Origin: Candidatus Aenigmatarchaeota archaeon
GTDB lineage: Archaea > Aenigmatarchaeota > Aenigmatarchaeia > CG10238-14 > SCSR01
Reading direction: 5' to 3'
Assembly: GCA_016187405.1 (NCBI GenBank)
Contig: JACPJS010000005.1
Coordinates: 1 to 40,901, forward strand
Length of the DNA stretch: 40,901 nt
Below the pieces are notes generated by a model. That model saw only the letters and a program-made list of their open reading frames with translations, was not told the origin of the DNA and made no database searches. Position numbers and translations under genes: made by a program. Position 1 is the first letter of the stretch, and each line of letters opens with the position of its first letter. Below, in pieces: positions 1-7,250 of the stretch.

Positions 1-118
1 CTTCAGATTCATGATAAGGTATACCAAGAAGTGGACTCTTGACTATCTCCGGCATTGCATCCTTGGAAAATCCAACACCTTGAATGGCTGGGCAATCTTG
101 GAAAGTTTGCCTTTTCAT
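1..118 (-). CDS. Partial CDS, unknown function (N-terminus only)
   Basis: Reading the minus strand from an ATG at 118 gives 39 codons that run off the window edge without a stop (begins MKRQTFQDCPAIQGVGF). It is absent from the ORF track because it is truncated. I do not recognise the family. It could be a real gene start, since an AT-rich stretch (atttaaacat) suitable for a promoter lies upstream between it and the tRNA gene. Only the N-terminus is visible, so function cannot be judged. Confidence 0.5.
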   Translation of the reverse strand, partial: MKRQTFQDCPAIQGVGFSKDAMPEIVKSPLLGIPYHESE

Positions 119-163
119 AATTTTATTGAGACTGTTAATGATTTAAACATATGAAAAATGGAG

Positions 164-325
164 TGCTCCCGCCGGGATTTGAACCCGAGTATGCAGAGAT
201 GTTAAACATCTTTACTGCCTAGCCTCGTTTGTTATCATCTTTTGTCAAACCTTTCAAAGTACAACTCGAAAGGGCATTGGACGAGGTTTGTCTCTGTGTC
301 CTTGACCGGACTAGACGACAGGAGC
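164..325 (-). tRNA. tRNA-Glu (UUC) with three apparent BHB introns
   Basis: The acceptor arms GCTCCTG and CGGGAGC pair, the D-arm is GTCTAGTCCGGTCAAGGAC, and the T-arm is TCGGG-TTCAAAT-CCCGG with discriminator A. The interior is about 87 nt too long. Three bulge-helix-bulge folds can be drawn. Intron 1 is 277-295 (19 nt, central helix GGAC/GTCC, after position 27). Intron 2 is 221-266 (46 nt, canonical 37/38, central helix CTTT/GAGG). Intron 3 is 191-212 (22 nt, central helix GCAG/CTGC, in the variable loop). Removing them leaves a 75-nt cloverleaf with anticodon stem CTGCC/GGCAG, loop CTTTCGA (anticodon TTC) and variable loop TAAC. The TCGTCTAG...AGGACAC...CTTTC pattern resembles known tRNA-Glu. 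The presence of a tRNA is near certain. The intron boundaries are my manual folding. Confidence 0.85.
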
Positions 326-368
326 CTAAACCTAATTTTATGGTATGGATTATTAAAGATTTGGAAAA

Positions 369-1373
369 TTATCGTTTTTTACCCATCATGTTGTAAACTC
401 GTAGCAAGTCAGAAAACAGCTCCAACACAAGAGGCCCTATCACTATACCACTAAAACCTAACAAACTTACTCCACCTATTGCACCTAAGATAACAGAGAG
501 TGAGTGCATGTTCGAATTTATCTTTACTACATATGCTCGAATTAAATTGTCAGAATTGCTTATCACGAAAATTCCATATGCAAGTAGACCGATGCCTTGA
601 AACAGATTCCCCTCAACTGCAGAGAAAATTGAAAGGGGTATGTAAACTATAGGTGACCCTATGAAAGGTAGTAATGATACGAGCATTGTTATGAATCCCC
701 AGAAAACAGGATTGGAAATCCCAAACAAATAGAAACCTATACCTGCAACTACACCCTGTCCTAATGAGGTCAAAAGCAATCCTATGAACAACCCTTGGAT
801 TGACTTGTATATCCTATCATTGAGATAGGATTTGTATTTTTCTTTCAATGGTATGTGGTTGTTTATTTCTTTCATAATCATCTTCCCATCGATAAGTAAG
901 TAAAACATCACGAAAAATACCACTGCCATTCCTGTGAAGAAATTGAAAACAGTTGTCGTGTATATAACAGCATTGTTTACAATATTCGCCTTTACAAGTT
1001 CTGTCAATCCGAATATCCAAGTGTTAAGATTTTGAGTGACTTTCAAATCAATTCCAAGACTCTGTAATCTTGCATCTAACCAATGTAAATCAAGATTCCC
1101 TACACCAGAAATGACATCTCTTGCCTGACCTATGAACACTACAGTCAAATATGTCAGTGGAATTACTATCAATAGTAGAACCAGTATAACTGTCAACAGC
1201 GCAGATATTATTTTGTAATTTATTTTCGACTCGATTTTTTTGTAAACAGGATACACTACTACAGTCAACACGACAGAAAAAAGGATGTAAGTTATGAACG
1301 GTTGTATAATCAGGAAAGTCAGAATGGCTAGAATTCCGAGTAAAATCAATACAAATCTGTCTTCGTTCATCAT
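369..1373 (-). CDS. AI-2E family (PerM/YdiK, UPF0118) membrane permease
   Basis: A 334-residue integral membrane protein with the topology of the AI-2E/PerM family. There are two N-terminal hydrophobic helices, a third around residues 60-80, a hydrophilic extracytoplasmic loop (about 85-130), then a cluster of helices. The conserved late block is visible (WGFITMLVSLLPFIGSPIVYIPLSI, then a GVSLLGFSGIVIGPLVLEL segment near the C-terminus). Length matches the family (330-370). Members are transporters of small molecules. The substrate here cannot be told from sequence. It ends close to the tRNA gene and shares orientation with the M24 peptidase upstream, 34 bp apart, so co-transcription is possible. 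Confidence 0.9.
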   Translation of the reverse strand: MMNEDRFVLILLGILAILTFLIIQPFITYILFSVVLTVVVYPVYKKIESKINYKIISALLTVILVLLLIVIPLTYLTVVFIGQARDVISGVGNLDLHWLDARLQSLGIDLKVTQNLNTWIFGLTELVKANIVNNAVIYTTTVFNFFTGMAVVFFVMFYLLIDGKMIMKEINNHIPLKEKYKSYLNDRIYKSIQGLFIGLLLTSLGQGVVAGIGFYLFGISNPVFWGFITMLVSLLPFIGSPIVYIPLSIFSAVEGNLFQGIGLLAYGIFVISNSDNLIRAYVVKINSNMHSLSVILGAIGGVSLLGFSGIVIGPLVLELFSDLLRVYNMMGKKR

Positions 1374-1407
1374 TAAGATTTTATTTTCAGTTCTAATAAT
1401 ATTATGT

Positions 1408-2496
1408 CTACAGATTGACTAAATTCTTTTTTGCAGCTGTCAGTATCTTTGGTTTACCTTTTGTAACAATAACTGTATCCTCAATCCTAACACCGCCTAT
1501 CGATGGAATGTATATCCCAGGTTCGATTGTTACAACCATGTTTTCTTTCAGAATGAAATCTGCATTAGGTGTCAAAGTTTTTCCATCATGAATAGCAAGT
1601 CCAACTTCATGCCCTAGTGAATGAATGAAAGATCCCTTGTATTTCTTGTCAATCATTTTCCTTGCGAAATTATCTATATCCTTGCCATTAGCACCGTCTT
1701 TGACCATATCAATTGCACCAGTTTGCGCATTCAAAACAGTTTCGTAAATGTCTTTCATCTTCTTGTCAGGTTTACCGAAAACAAAAGTCCTTGATATGTC
1801 TGATGTGTAACGGTTGTATTCAGCACCAAAGTCAATCAAAACAAATTGGTTCCTTTTAAGTTTCATATCTGTCGGTGTATGATGAGGACGTGAAGAGTTC
1901 TTGCCGAATGCAACTATCGGTGGGGAGAATGCGAGATTTGTGGCGCCGTAATCAAATTGTAGATCAATCAAGACTTTGGATAATTGCTTTTCAGTGATGT
2001 TATTTCTGATGTAAGATGGGAATTTATCGGCAACTTTTGCAGAAATCTTGCAGGCTTTTGATATCAATCTGATTTCTTTCTTGTTTTTTATTGAGCGTGC
2101 AGCAGAAAACGCGTCTGATATGTCTTCGATTTTAGCTTTTGTCAATTCGGATATGTTTGAATATTGTTTGTAGGATAATGTGTTTGCATTTATCCCTAGT
2201 TTTTTCACGCCTGACAAAATTCTTTTCAATTGTTCTCTTCGTTCCTCTCTTGTTTTGAAAGTTAGAATTTCTAAATTGGTCTCTTTTCGTGCTATAGGTT
2301 CTTCTAGTTCAGATGTCATAAGATATGATTTACCATCACGCTTTGCTACAATCGTACAACCCTCAAATACGCCTGATGTTATTCCGGATACATAGAAGAA
2401 ATTCAAATCTAGATTTGGATGCGCCCCGTTACTAATAAGGAATGCGTCAACATTATCATCTAAATTGGAAAATACCCTTTCTATCTGAGTTTTCAT
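1408..2496 (-). CDS. M24 family metallopeptidase (Xaa-Pro aminopeptidase type)
   Basis: A creatinase/prolidase-type protein: an N-terminal creatinase-like domain (DAFLISNGAHPNLDLNFFYVSG) and a C-terminal pita-bread domain. The metal ligands can be followed: D in VLIDFGAEYNRYTSDISRTF, H in HSLGHEVGLAIHD, E in VTIEPGIYIP and the last E in GVRIEDTVIV. It should cleave N-terminal residues before proline in cytosolic peptides. The track starts at 2535, but the second Met (MKTQIERVF, 2496) fits the family start better. It still overlaps the 3' end of the upstream metallopeptidase gene by about 40 bp, suggesting coupling. Confidence 0.9.
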   Translation of the reverse strand: MKTQIERVFSNLDDNVDAFLISNGAHPNLDLNFFYVSGITSGVFEGCTIVAKRDGKSYLMTSELEEPIARKETNLEILTFKTREERREQLKRILSGVKKLGINANTLSYKQYSNISELTKAKIEDISDAFSAARSIKNKKEIRLISKACKISAKVADKFPSYIRNNITEKQLSKVLIDLQFDYGATNLAFSPPIVAFGKNSSRPHHTPTDMKLKRNQFVLIDFGAEYNRYTSDISRTFVFGKPDKKMKDIYETVLNAQTGAIDMVKDGANGKDIDNFARKMIDKKYKGSFIHSLGHEVGLAIHDGKTLTPNADFILKENMVVTIEPGIYIPSIGGVRIEDTVIVTKGKPKILTAAKKNLVNL

Positions 2497-2866
2497 TATT
2501 ATTATTGTGTTTGTAAGTCTGATATAACTTTTCAACGGTTCTTCTGTTCACATAACCATGGCCCTTGAATCCACCACCGAATGCCTTAGGTATGTGCATC
2601 AGTTCGTGGATTATGGTTTTGATTTGCTCCTCATTGCTCTGCCTGTCGAAATTCTCGGAGACAACTTCAATGACATAATGTGCCTTTATTCCAAGACCTG
2701 TCTGTATCGCACGTGAGATTGTATGGCATCTTGCGAGAACACGCCTGCTTTGCGAACCAGTACTGCGGATACACACCACTCTGGATAAATCATGACTGAG
2801 ATTAAGTTTCTGGGATACATCATGGACCAGTGATTCTATGTCAGGAGCTCTTTGGTATTTTATCAT
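2456..2866 (-). CDS. Predicted metallopeptidase with HELMHIP zinc motif
   Basis: A small protein with one clear zinc-protease signature, IIHELMHIPKAFGGGFKGHGYVNRR. The HExxH is followed by a conserved Pro and GGG/GHG segment, typical of a family of short archaeal and phage predicted metallopeptidases (COG4900-like, named from memory). The track start at 2998 lies inside the divergent transporter gene. The Met at 2866 (MIKYQRAPDIESL) leaves room for a promoter in the 55-bp AT-rich spacer and gives about 136 residues. It shares an operon with, and overlaps, the M24 peptidase gene. Substrate is unknown. Confidence 0.75.
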   Translation of the reverse strand: MIKYQRAPDIESLVHDVSQKLNLSHDLSRVVCIRSTGSQSRRVLARCHTISRAIQTGLGIKAHYVIEVVSENFDRQSNEEQIKTIIHELMHIPKAFGGGFKGHGYVNRRTVEKLYQTYKHNNNNENSDRKGIFQFR

Positions 2867-2921
2867 AGATTGAATAGGATTTTGTATTTTATTAAAATAT
2901 TCTGAAAACAAATAATACCTA

Positions 2922-4397
2922 ATGAAGAAAAAACCCAGCATGGATGATATAAAAAAAACAATGAAAAAGATTAAGGAAGATCTCGAACAAACGTACATTA
3001 CCTACAAGTATAAGACTGTCCCTTCATTGAATAAGGCGAAAAACGCATCTGAAGATGCCCTGAAAAAAGGATTTGAAACTTCCAAACATGTTGGGGAAGA
3101 GATTAACAAAAAATATGTGAAGAAGGCGGGTGATTATTGGGAAAAACTGGGCCCTGGACTCACAACAGGTGCTGCTGATGACGATCCTTCTGGTATAGCT
3201 ACTTATTCTCAGACTGGAACGAAGTACGGATTTCAACTGTTATGGCTGGCTATTTTTACGTTCCCATTTATGTCGCTTGTCCAAGAGATGTGTGCAAGAA
3301 TCGGACTCGTCACTGGAAAAGGACTTGCTGCTAACATAAGGGAAAATTTTCCGATACAGATAATTTACCTTTCAACATTTTTCTTGCTTGTAGCAAATGT
3401 TTTCAATCTCGGAGTGGACTTGGGGATGATGGCAAGGTCGACGCAACTTATTTTTCCACAAATTGATTTCACTGTCCTGTTGATAATGTTTACAACTGTC
3501 AGTCTGGGTTTTCAAGTCTTCACTACATATCCACAATATGCAAAATATCTGAAATACCTTGCATTGATTCTGTTTTCGTATGTGATATCCGTGCTTGTGA
3601 TGAAGGATCTCAATTGGAGTCAGATATTAAGTTCTGCTATCACACCAGCAATTACATTCTCCAAAGACCAAATAATTTTAATCTGCGGTATTCTTGGTAC
3701 GACAATATCGCCATATCTGTTTTTCTGGCAGACGTCACAAGAAGTGGAGGAACTGCATACTGAGAAAGGTGACTACAACGTTAGGGCAAGACAGCATGGC
3801 ATACAATATGAAGGATTGAATAGCGAAATCAAAAAAATGAGGATTGATGTATGGTCAGGAATGTTCATATCAAATCTTGTAATGTTCTTCATAATCGTCG
3901 CGACCGCTGCAACTTTGTTTTCCAATGGTATAACAAATATCAACACCGTCCAAGATGCGGCTACGGCATTGAGACCTATAGCAGGCGAACAGGCGTATCT
4001 GCTATTTACAATAGGTGTTGTTGGTGCAGGACTTTTGGCAGTTCCTATACTGGCTGGATCGGCTTCGTATGCTTTGTCTGAAAGTCTGAAGATAAAGGGA
4101 GGATTGAATTACAAACTTAAAGATGCTCCGTTATTCTATGGAATCATAATAGCTTCGATGGTGATAGGATTTGCGATAAACTTTCTTGGGATAGATCCTA
4201 TAAACGCATTGATTTATTCTGCTATCATCAACGGGCTGATTTCACCATTGATACTTTTCATCATCGTGAAAATTAGCAGCGACCATCATATCATGGGAAA
4301 CAAGGTGAACCATCCTTTGGTCACACTTTTGGGATGGGCTATCACAGGACTGATGACAGTCGTAGGGATAATCACTGTGGCGTCATTTTTCTTGTAA
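2922..4397 (+). CDS. Nramp-like divalent metal transporter
   Basis: A 491-residue polytopic protein of the Nramp superfamily. After a charged, probably cytosolic, helical extension of about 75 residues comes the first transmembrane segment with GPGLTTGAADDDPSGIATYSQ. Here DPSG (88-91) stands where classical Nramp has DPGN, as in the Nramp-like branch usually annotated simply as divalent metal transporter. TTISPYLFFWQTSQEVEE occupies the TM6 position, where classical members have a Met-Pro-His motif. About eleven hydrophobic segments follow. The likely role is uptake of a divalent cation driven by proton motive force. Metal choice is uncertain because both motifs deviate. It is divergently transcribed from the metallopeptidase gene across a 55-bp spacer holding TTTATTAAAATATT. 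Confidence 0.88.
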   Translation: MKKKPSMDDIKKTMKKIKEDLEQTYITYKYKTVPSLNKAKNASEDALKKGFETSKHVGEEINKKYVKKAGDYWEKLGPGLTTGAADDDPSGIATYSQTGTKYGFQLLWLAIFTFPFMSLVQEMCARIGLVTGKGLAANIRENFPIQIIYLSTFFLLVANVFNLGVDLGMMARSTQLIFPQIDFTVLLIMFTTVSLGFQVFTTYPQYAKYLKYLALILFSYVISVLVMKDLNWSQILSSAITPAITFSKDQIILICGILGTTISPYLFFWQTSQEVEELHTEKGDYNVRARQHGIQYEGLNSEIKKMRIDVWSGMFISNLVMFFIIVATAATLFSNGITNINTVQDAATALRPIAGEQAYLLFTIGVVGAGLLAVPILAGSASYALSESLKIKGGLNYKLKDAPLFYGIIIASMVIGFAINFLGIDPINALIYSAIINGLISPLILFIIVKISSDHHIMGNKVNHPLVTLLGWAITGLMTVVGIITVASFFL

Positions 4398-4442
4398 ATT
4401 TGAATTATCATTTAGAATATTTTTTAGTCTATTCTTAGTCTT

Positions 4443-4853
4443 CTATCTTGTACCTCGTTCAATTTCAATTAAATGATTTCTGGCTCGTCTTACCCATTCA
4501 TATAAAAAAGAGATTGCATTTGTAGCAATAGGTATCGCAAGATATTTCGGATCGCTTACATAACCGGATATTGCAGCACTATCTAATATAACTCCGTATA
4601 TTCCTCCAGCTATAACTCCGAACATTTCAGATGTGTCCGGAGGAAGTCTTTCTAGGTCATTCAAATGTCTAATAACTGTAGGAATTGCATAAGGAGTTGT
4701 AACAATACCGAGACCACCTTCCAACATACCTTTACCGAAGTATGCCATACTTTTTCCTATACCATGAGGATACAACTCACGCAATTCAAAAGAAAATATA
4801 CGCTCCATTTCAGATGCAATTTCTCTCAATCCTGGTCTGTAATCAGTTGACAT
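4443..4853 (-). CDS. Small membrane protein, unknown (DPANN-style orphan)
   Basis: A 136-residue protein with a charged N-terminus and probably three membrane-prone stretches: a Gly-rich one (about 40-60), FGVIAGGIYGVILDSAAISGYV, and YLAIPIATNAISFLYEWVRRARN near the C-terminus. The IP-ATN-S-YE pattern recalls short membrane proteins common in DPANN genomes (a memory-based impression, not a family assignment). The gene stands alone between convergent neighbours. A TATA-like TTTAAATC is centred about 26 bp upstream of the ATG, so the transcript is probably leaderless. That element is part of a 17-mer repeated exactly upstream of the orphan at 20613. Function unknown. Confidence 0.75.
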   Translation of the reverse strand: MSTDYRPGLREIASEMERIFSFELRELYPHGIGKSMAYFGKGMLEGGLGIVTTPYAIPTVIRHLNDLERLPPDTSEMFGVIAGGIYGVILDSAAISGYVSDPKYLAIPIATNAISFLYEWVRRARNHLIEIERGTR

Positions 4854-4870
4854 ACAAAGTAATGAGAACG

Positions 4871-4887
4871 TTAAAGATTTAAATTAG
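4871..4887 (-). promoter_or_regulatory. TATA-box promoter element, 17-mer shared with 20630-20646
   Basis: The minus strand reads CTAATTTAAATCTTTAA, with the TTTAAATC core about 26 bp before the ATG at 4853. This is the right spacing for an archaeal TATA box driving a leaderless mRNA. The identical 17 bases occur upstream of the orphan starting at 20613. Confidence 0.6.
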
Positions 4888-4891
4888 ATAG

Positions 4892-4980
4892 TGGGCACGG
4901 CCAGATTTGAACTGGCGGCCGCCTGATTATCAGTTTCACCCTTAATGTCAGGTGCTCCAACCAGGCTAAGCTACGCGCCC
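4892..4980 (-). tRNA. tRNA-Ile (GAU) with a 14-nt non-canonical intron
   Basis: The acceptor GGGCGCG/CGTGCCC, D-arm GCTTAGCCTGGTTGGAGC, and T-arm GCCAG-TTCAAAT-CTGGC with discriminator A are complete. The anticodon arm has 14 extra bases. A bulge-helix-bulge with central helix CACC/GGTG puts the intron at 4935-4948, between positions 30 and 31 of the anticodon stem. The spliced arm is CCTGA-CTGATAA-TCAGG, giving anticodon GAT. The canonical 37/38 site cannot produce a U33-containing loop, so the intron is non-canonical. Isotype is well supported by the loop and by similarity to archaeal tRNA-Ile. Confidence 0.9.
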
Positions 4981-5025
4981 GTAAAGTTATTAATTAATTA
5001 GAATTACTTAAGTTTTTAATAGAAA

Positions 5026-5109
5026 GGGCCAGTGGTCTAACGGTATGACACAACCTCCGCAATAATACGGAATAGGTTGAGACTAGGGGTTCAATTCCCC
5101 TCTGGTCCA
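5026..5109 (+). tRNA. tRNA with a 12-nt intron, tentatively Ala (CGC)
   Basis: Acceptor GGGCCAG/CTGGTCC, D-arm GTCTAACGGTATGAC, T-arm AGGGG-TTCAATT-CCCCT and discriminator A form a complete tRNA. The anticodon stem CAACC/GGTTG encloses 19 bases. A TCCG/CGGA helix with a 3-nt ATA bulge predicts removal of 5062-5073 (ataatacggaat) at the canonical 37/38 site, leaving the loop TCCGCAA. That gives anticodon CGC. The G3-U70 pair and A73 would agree with alanine identity. However, position 33 would be C instead of the nearly universal U, and the D-arm is not typical of tRNA-Ala. Arg (CCG) is the main alternative. The gene is certain enough; the isotype is not. Confidence 0.8.
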
Positions 5110-5120
5110 TCATAATTTTT

Positions 5121-5696
5121 ATGATAATGAAGAACTACAAGGAACTATTAAAGAAGTATGGAAAGCAGAATTGGTGGCCATCGGTAACAAAGAAAGAATT
5201 TGAAATTTGCTTAGGTGCTATACTAACACAAAACACAAACTGGAAAAACGTGGAAAAGGCGATTGCTAATTTGATTGATGCAAATGCTATGGATCCTGAA
5301 AGTATACTGAATATGCCTACAAACAAATTAGAGGAATTAATCAAACCATCAGGTTTCTTCAAACAGAAAACAAAAAGATTGAAAGAGTTCAGCAAATTTG
5401 TACTTTCATATGGTTCGTTTGAAAATTTTAAGAAGAACGCCACAAGAGAGCAATTGTTGAATGTAAATGGAATTGGGAAAGAAACTGCAGATTCCATACT
5501 TTTGTATGCTTGCGGCAAACCGTATTTTGTTGTTGATACATACACAAGAAGATTGTTTTCTAATCTGGGGCTGATAAAAGGCGATGAAAAATATGACAAC
5601 ATAAGACAACTATTCGAATCGAAATTGCCAAAGGATGTGGAACTCTACAAGGAATTTCATGCATTGATTGTGAAGCATGGTAAAATGGGAAAATAG
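5121..5696 (+). CDS. HhH-GPD DNA glycosylase, endonuclease III-related, no Fe-S cluster
   Basis: A base-excision repair glycosylase of the HhH-GPD superfamily. It opens with a YGKQNWWP segment, as in the endonuclease III-like group that includes the 3-methyladenine glycosylase MagIII. It contains ILTQNTNWKNV, the helix-hairpin-helix LLNVNGIGKETADSILLYA, and the catalytic Asp in FVVDTYTRR. By my alignment the lyase Lys of Nth (GVGRKTA) is Glu here (GIGKETA), which suggests a monofunctional glycosylase. The protein stops at HALIVKHGKMGK, just where relatives have the four-Cys iron-sulphur loop, so that loop is missing. The ATG at 5121 (or 5127) lies 11 bp after the tRNA. It converges on topoisomerase IB with a 2-bp gap. 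Confidence 0.85.
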   Translation: MIMKNYKELLKKYGKQNWWPSVTKKEFEICLGAILTQNTNWKNVEKAIANLIDANAMDPESILNMPTNKLEELIKPSGFFKQKTKRLKEFSKFVLSYGSFENFKKNATREQLLNVNGIGKETADSILLYACGKPYFVVDTYTRRLFSNLGLIKGDEKYDNIRQLFESKLPKDVELYKEFHALIVKHGKMGK

Positions 5697-5698
5697 CA

Positions 5699-7243
5699 TT
5701 ACTTGACAAAATCGTCCCATTTGACTTTTGCCCGTTCAACCCAAGAGAATTTTTTCTGCAATGCAGATGTGTATACTTTCTGCCAGTCAACACCAGCCTT
5801 ATCCAACCATGCTTTGAAAACACGGGGGTCGATATAATTTTTCACAGATGTTCCGAGATTGTATTCCTTTGTCTTTTTTGATAATTCTATATCCAATTTT
5901 AATTTTTCAATCCTTTCCTTGAGTTTCTCTTTCTGTTTATCTGTCTTAGGAGTCGTACTCATCCATTTTGTTAATTTCTCTTGTTTCCTTTCCATTGTTT
6001 GTTCCCAGGTTTTTGGCGGAGTCTTTTTGTGATTGCACAGCATTGCAACCTGCAGGTTTGCGAGTTTAGCATTGTACAAGTTTGTTTGCGTATCTTTCGT
6101 CAGTTTTACATTCTTCAGATAATTCAACAACATATTCGTGGCATGATAAGTTCTGAATACTTTTGCGCTCAGTCCTTTGACACAAGAACTGAAGAATTCA
6201 TTCACGTGCCTTGAATCAATACCATGAAATACTAGGTCTGTTTTCTTTTTGTCTTTTACAAATTCTTTCATGTTTATTATGAAGGCAGGATCTGCATTCG
6301 AAAATTTAATTATCTTCTCCCATCTCACACTGTCCTTTCCTAGGAAATCGAATTCTATAGAGTCTGGATTGAATTTAATATGTTCTACGCGCAATGTCGA
6401 TGCGCCGACCGTGTCAGCCTCGTCTTCATCCTTTTCATCCCCGACTCTCATGACGAGTTTGTCAATCAAATAGCATGCAGTCGCAACCTGTCTTGTTTTC
6501 TCATCCTTTGAATTCATCTCGTCTGATATGAACTTTCTGATTTTCATTATCTGCTGATTCACTGATAACGCCTTGTCATATTTCTTCATCTCACGTTCCT
6601 GTCTCAATGAAGACCCTTCGCTCGGCCAGATGTATTTCATCTTGTCAGACAGTTCATCCTTCCATGACGCGACCCACATATAGTCAGAACCATTTATTAT
6701 TTCTTTCCATTTTCCTGGAACAGTCGTGTCCTTGCTGAGATTCAAAATAACGTCTTCTGATTTTATTCGTGACTTCCACTTTCCTCTCAATGGATGTTGA
6801 CCACGTCCCATGAAAATTCCCGGAGGCTCTACCATCCAGTTTGCAATCTCTGCTTTGTTCCCATCAATATCGACATAGCCGTATTTCTCCTTCAACGATT
6901 CCTTTATTTTCTTCCTTTCAACAGCGAGAGCTTTCTTTTCTTCCTTTGTGAGATTCTTTTCATTCTCTTGGAACTCTACCATCTTCGACAAATCAATATC
7001 ATCCATTGTTATGTCAGAAAAATTCTTCGGGAGAACTTTTTTCAAGTCGTTTAGAAAATTCTTCTGGAAAACAGGGTCTTTGACATAGGGTGTATTCAAT
7101 TTTTTTGTCCATGCATACAACATCTCTTCTGCCTCTGGACCCAGTTCAACTTTCTGTCCCTTTATTTTCACTGGCAATCTTCTATACACATATTCCGGTG
7201 GGAAGTACACGCCGTTGTGTTTGAATGTTTTCCATTTTGGCAT
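5699..7243 (-). CDS. DNA topoisomerase IB (eukaryote-type Top1)
   Basis: A full-length type IB topoisomerase that relaxes supercoils through a 3'-phosphotyrosine intermediate. The N-terminal core opens with KWKTFKHNGVYFPPEY. A lysine-rich linker region follows, and then the catalytic domain: MRVGDEKDEDEADTVGASTLR (first Arg), the GKDS lysine, RTYHATNMLL (Arg and His) and the C-terminal TSVKNYIDPRVFKAW with the nucleophilic Tyr about 45 residues from the end. A coiled, charged stretch of about 60 residues separates the two catalytic parts, as in eukaryotes. The ATG at 7243 (MPKWKTF) is preferred over the track start, giving a 7-bp gap to the upstream PC4-like gene. Family members are best known from eukaryotes and Thaumarchaeota. 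Confidence 0.93.
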   Translation of the reverse strand: MPKWKTFKHNGVYFPPEYVYRRLPVKIKGQKVELGPEAEEMLYAWTKKLNTPYVKDPVFQKNFLNDLKKVLPKNFSDITMDDIDLSKMVEFQENEKNLTKEEKKALAVERKKIKESLKEKYGYVDIDGNKAEIANWMVEPPGIFMGRGQHPLRGKWKSRIKSEDVILNLSKDTTVPGKWKEIINGSDYMWVASWKDELSDKMKYIWPSEGSSLRQEREMKKYDKALSVNQQIMKIRKFISDEMNSKDEKTRQVATACYLIDKLVMRVGDEKDEDEADTVGASTLRVEHIKFNPDSIEFDFLGKDSVRWEKIIKFSNADPAFIINMKEFVKDKKKTDLVFHGIDSRHVNEFFSSCVKGLSAKVFRTYHATNMLLNYLKNVKLTKDTQTNLYNAKLANLQVAMLCNHKKTPPKTWEQTMERKQEKLTKWMSTTPKTDKQKEKLKERIEKLKLDIELSKKTKEYNLGTSVKNYIDPRVFKAWLDKAGVDWQKVYTSALQKKFSWVERAKVKWDDFVK

Positions 7244-7250
7244 AAGGATC

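Noticed and set aside
164-325. Reading the first tRNA as Leu (TAA) using the CAGAGA/TCTCTG pairing and loop TTTAACA
   Set aside because: Leu tRNAs need a long variable arm, which is absent. The three-BHB model gives a complete tRNA-Glu with all stems paired.
242-454. Plus-strand ORF of 70 aa
   Set aside because: It lies over the tRNA-Glu introns and the end of the AI-2E gene; low-complexity shadow with no motif.
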